Position numbers and translations under genes: made by a program. A DNA stretch of 6,878 bases, taken from positions 1 through 6,878 of the forward strand of contig JADZFJ010000048.1 in assembly GCA_020849935.1 (NCBI GenBank), in the 5' to 3' direction. A model generated the notes under the pieces. That model saw only the letters and a list, made by a program, of their open reading frames with translations, did no database searches and was not told where the DNA came from. Of this stretch, positions 5,005 through 6,878 are shown one piece after another. This DNA is from Crocinitomix sp. (GTDB taxonomy: Bacteria; Bacteroidota; Bacteroidia; Flavobacteriales_D; Crocinitomicaceae). How positions within the stretch are numbered: position 1 is the first letter of the stretch; each line of letters starts with the position of its first letter.

Positions 5005-6243
5005 ATGCAAGATAAAATAAAATGCCCGAATTGTGGACATAAATTTGACGTGGAAGAAGCGTTGAGCGGGAAATTAGAAGCAGAATTCCAGGCTAAATAT
5101 GAAAAAAATGTCGCCGAACAGGCCGAGAAATTTAATTTGCAAAAAACTGAATTAGAGAAAGAAAAAGCTTTGTTTGAGCAAAAAAAAGAACGTGAAAACG
5201 AACTTTTTAAAAACAGGTTAGAGGAAGGTCTTGCAAAAGAAAAGAAAAAAATCGAACAAGAAACGCTGGAAAATTTTGAGCAAAAAATAAAATCGCTTGA
5301 GGAAGAAAATGAAAAAAAGAAAACCGAAAATCGAAAATTGAAAGAGCAAGAATTGAATTTGCTGAAACGTGAAAAGGAGTTGAATGAAAAAGCGGAAGAA
5401 CTTTCGCTAAATGTTCAGAAAGAATTGATGGAGAAGCAAAAAGAAATTGAAGACAAGGCACGCGCGAAAGAACGTGAATCGATGTCTTTAAAAGAAAAAG
5501 AATACCAAAAACAATTAGAAGATCAACGAAAGTTGATTGATGAAATGAAGCGGAAAGCAGAACAAGGTTCGATGCAAATGCAAGGAGAGGTGCAAGAATT
5601 GGCTTTAGAAGAACTTTTGCGCGCAACTTATCCCTTTGACGAAATTAAAGAAGTTCCAAAAGGCACTCGCGGTGCTGATTCGATTCAAATTGTCATCAAT
5701 GAACGCCAACAAATTTGCGGATCGATTGTCTATGAAAGTAAACGAACAAAAAATTTCGCCAATGAATGGATTGATAAATTAAAACAAGATCAAATTCAAT
5801 CCAAGGCCGATTTTGCAGTGATTGTGACTGAAACATACCCAAGTGATATGGATCGATTTGGGAAAAAGAACGGAGTTTGGATTTGTGGGTACCACGAATT
5901 AAAAAGTTTGTCACTGGTCTTGCGAGAAATGTTGATTAAATCACACTCACTTTCAATTGCTCAGGAAAATAAGGGAGATAAAATGGAATTATTGTACACG
6001 TATTTAACCAGCAACGAATTTGTACAAAACATCCAACGTATTGTCGAAAATTACGACAGTATGATTCAACAGTTAAATGCAGAAAAAAAGGCCATGTTTA
6101 AAATGTGGGCAACCAGAGAAAAGCAGATTTGGGTAGTGCAGGAAAACATCTCGTCACTCTTTGGCTCCATTAAAGGAATTGCCGGCTCGGCATTAGCAAC
6201 ATCGGCCATTCTTGAATTGCCAAGCAGCTCGGTGGATGAATAG
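5005..6243 (+). CDS. DUF2130 domain protein with coiled coil, nuclease-like core
   Basis: This is a complete 412-residue member of the DUF2130 family, of unknown function. The N-terminus has one zinc-knuckle-like pair, C7 and C10 (KCPNCGHKFDVEEA). Residues 25-190 form a very long Glu/Lys-rich coiled coil. The DUF2130 domain follows (about 195-398): ATYPFDEIKEVPKGTRGADSI-type start, YESKRTKNFANEWIDKLKQDQ (243-263), KADFAVIVTE (267-276), GVWICGYHEL, GDKMELLYTYLTSNEF (324-339), and KMWATREKQI through GIAGSAL near the end. D225 and E244-x-K246, each on or next to predicted strands, resemble a PD-(D/E)xK nuclease core, and the coiled-coil-plus-nuclease layout recalls RmuC. No signal peptide is present, so the protein is cytoplasmic. 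The start is fixed by the zinc-knuckle position. The gene stands alone, separated from both neighbours by more than 120 bp. Confidence 0.93.
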   Translation: MQDKIKCPNCGHKFDVEEALSGKLEAEFQAKYEKNVAEQAEKFNLQKTELEKEKALFEQKKERENELFKNRLEEGLAKEKKKIEQETLENFEQKIKSLEEENEKKKTENRKLKEQELNLLKREKELNEKAEELSLNVQKELMEKQKEIEDKARAKERESMSLKEKEYQKQLEDQRKLIDEMKRKAEQGSMQMQGEVQELALEELLRATYPFDEIKEVPKGTRGADSIQIVINERQQICGSIVYESKRTKNFANEWIDKLKQDQIQSKADFAVIVTETYPSDMDRFGKKNGVWICGYHELKSLSLVLREMLIKSHSLSIAQENKGDKMELLYTYLTSNEFVQNIQRIVENYDSMIQQLNAEKKAMFKMWATREKQIWVVQENISSLFGSIKGIAGSALATSAILELPSSSVDE

Positions 6244-6249
6244 TTTAAA

Positions 6250-6278
6250 AATTAACATCCATTATTAAAATGTTAATT
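6250..6278. repeat. 9-bp inverted repeat after the DUF2130 gene
   Basis: AATTAACAT (6250-6258) and ATGTTAATT (6270-6278) are perfect complements around an 11-nt loop, starting 6 bp after the DUF2130 stop codon. No T run follows on the plus strand, so it is a poor intrinsic terminator. It could be a weak RNA end or an operator for the lipoprotein gene about 100 bp downstream. Confidence 0.4.
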
Positions 6279-6333
6279 CGTCGGTTGAAAATGATTTCAT
6301 ATCGACAAATGAAACACTTTGGCACAAAATTCG

Positions 6334-6341
6334 TATATTTG
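6334..6341 (+). promoter_or_regulatory. -7 box of the lipocalin-like lipoprotein gene
   Basis: TATATTTG followed by C is an exact TAnnTTTG match, placing transcription initiation near 6345 and giving a leader of about 30 nt. The leader ends in an A-rich stretch (6361-6375) immediately before the ATG, the usual mark of efficient translation starts in Bacteroidota. A TTTG at 6318-6321 is only 12 bp upstream, too close for a normal -33 element. Confidence 0.65.
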
Positions 6342-6374
6342 CAGAACTAAATAATTAACTAAAAAAAAGTAAAA

Positions 6375-6809
6375 ATGAAAAAAATAATTATGATTGCAGC
6401 AATTGCTTTGTTAGCAGTAGCATGTAACAAAAATCAAGCAGCAGTAAAAAAATTAGATGGTACTTGGAAAGCTACCTCAGTAAAAAGTACTGAAGACGGT
6501 GTAACTGTAGAGTTAATCGGAACTTTTGTAACTTCTTACACATTTGTTTTTGATGGTTGTAAATTAAAAGCTGATGAGTTTTGTAATGTTACTTCTACCT
6601 TAGTAAGTCCTTTTGGAACTGAAACAAATGCAGACTTATACAGAGTTGTTAGCGATGGAGAGACAATCGAAATGAAAGATGACGCTTCTTCAACTACAAT
6701 CAACACTGCAACAATCACAGAATTAACAAAATCTGATTGTACTTTGACAATGTCTGAAGGTACAGGAGCAGATTTAGTTACAACTGTAGTTGTTCTTGAG
6801 AAACAATAA
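6375..6809 (+). CDS. Lipocalin-like lipoprotein
   Basis: This predicted envelope lipoprotein has 144 residues. MKKIIMIAAIALLAVAC gives a classic lipobox, with cleavage before Cys17; the following NKNQ has no Asp at +2. The mature protein begins with a linker and then LDGTWKATSV (27-36), the G-x-W signature of lipocalin-like domains, followed by alternating short strands: TSYTFVFDGCKLKADEFCN, ADLYRVVSDGETIEMKD and TATITELTKSDCTLTMSE. That order, including the 'tITEL..s.L.l' end, fits the Lipocalin_4 type (PF13648) common in Bacteroidota. C62, C70 and C122 could form a disulphide. The ligand is unknown. The gene is a single transcription unit with its own -7 box and terminator. Its codons favour GCA, GTA, ACT and AAA more than those of the operon genes, which suggests strong expression. 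Confidence 0.85.
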   Translation: MKKIIMIAAIALLAVACNKNQAAVKKLDGTWKATSVKSTEDGVTVELIGTFVTSYTFVFDGCKLKADEFCNVTSTLVSPFGTETNADLYRVVSDGETIEMKDDASSTTINTATITELTKSDCTLTMSEGTGADLVTTVVVLEKQ

Positions 6810-6827
6810 TTAACACTTTATTTTTTG

Positions 6828-6861
6828 AAACCGAATTGAGCAATCAATTCGGTTTTTTTTT
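6828..6861 (+). terminator. Intrinsic terminator of the lipocalin-like lipoprotein gene
   Basis: AAACCGAATTGA (6828-6839) pairs perfectly with TCAATTCGGTTT (6844-6855) across a GCAA loop, a stable GNRA tetraloop, and the T run extends from 6853 to 6861. It starts 18 bp after the TAA. The A-rich left arm preceded by T6 (6821-6826) gives little terminator strength on the other strand. Confidence 0.93.
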
Positions 6862-6878
6862 GCAGAATTTTTTACAAA

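Noticed and set aside
5023..5034. Full zinc ribbon in the DUF2130 protein
   Set aside because: Only one CxxC pair (C7, C10) is present; the remaining cysteines, C238 and C294, are far away in the C-terminal domain, so a complete four-cysteine ribbon cannot be claimed.
5207..5626. 139-codon minus-strand reading frame opposite the coiled coil
   Set aside because: Antisense of a Lys/Glu-rich coiled coil gives Phe/Leu-rich frames without stops; it has no start context or family match.

Overview
The window is AT-rich and reads as a chromosome fragment from a Bacteroidota bacterium, most likely near Flavobacteriales (that rank is an inference). The evidence is TAnnTTTG-type -7 promoter boxes, A-rich ribosome-binding regions without Shine-Dalgarno sequences, short MKK-type lipoproteins, and an ECF sigma/anti-sigma pair of the Bacteroidota style. 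I see no transposase, phage gene, CRISPR array, tRNA or rRNA.

Layout. Bases 1-651 (+) hold the C-terminal three quarters of a DUF808 multi-pass membrane protein that begins upstream of the window. It converges, with only 9 bp between stop codons, on a small lipoprotein gene (661-1083, -). A gene-free stretch of about 520 bp follows (1084-1604). It carries the lipoprotein promoter, a compact palindromic element that can fold as a three-way junction (1174-1273), and three further inverted repeats (1364-1502). I find no credible gene there.

From 1605 to 4883 (+) lies a tight four-gene operon: a secreted helical protein, an ECF sigma factor, a single-pass membrane protein that is the likely anti-sigma factor, and a secreted protein of unknown family. 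The first three genes are joined by ATGA stop/start overlaps and the fourth follows after 14 bp. The natural reading is a cell-envelope signalling cassette: the anti-sigma factor would hold the sigma factor at the inner membrane, and the two exported proteins would be sensors, effectors or partners. The first protein is the most notable. Its second half resembles the soluble extracytoplasmic tail of DUF2723 (GT117/TMEM260-like) membrane glycosyltransferases, but it lacks the membrane domain. The last protein carries a duplicated RWDxxM motif and matches nothing I know.

After a 121-bp gap with a possible promoter and a 14-codon upstream reading frame comes a DUF2130 protein (5005-6243, +). It has an N-terminal CxxC, a long charged coiled coil, and a C-terminal domain with a nuclease-like D...ExK arrangement. 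The window closes with a monocistronic lipocalin-like lipoprotein (6375-6809, +). It has a clear -7 box, an A-rich leader and a textbook intrinsic terminator with a GCAA loop (6828-6861).
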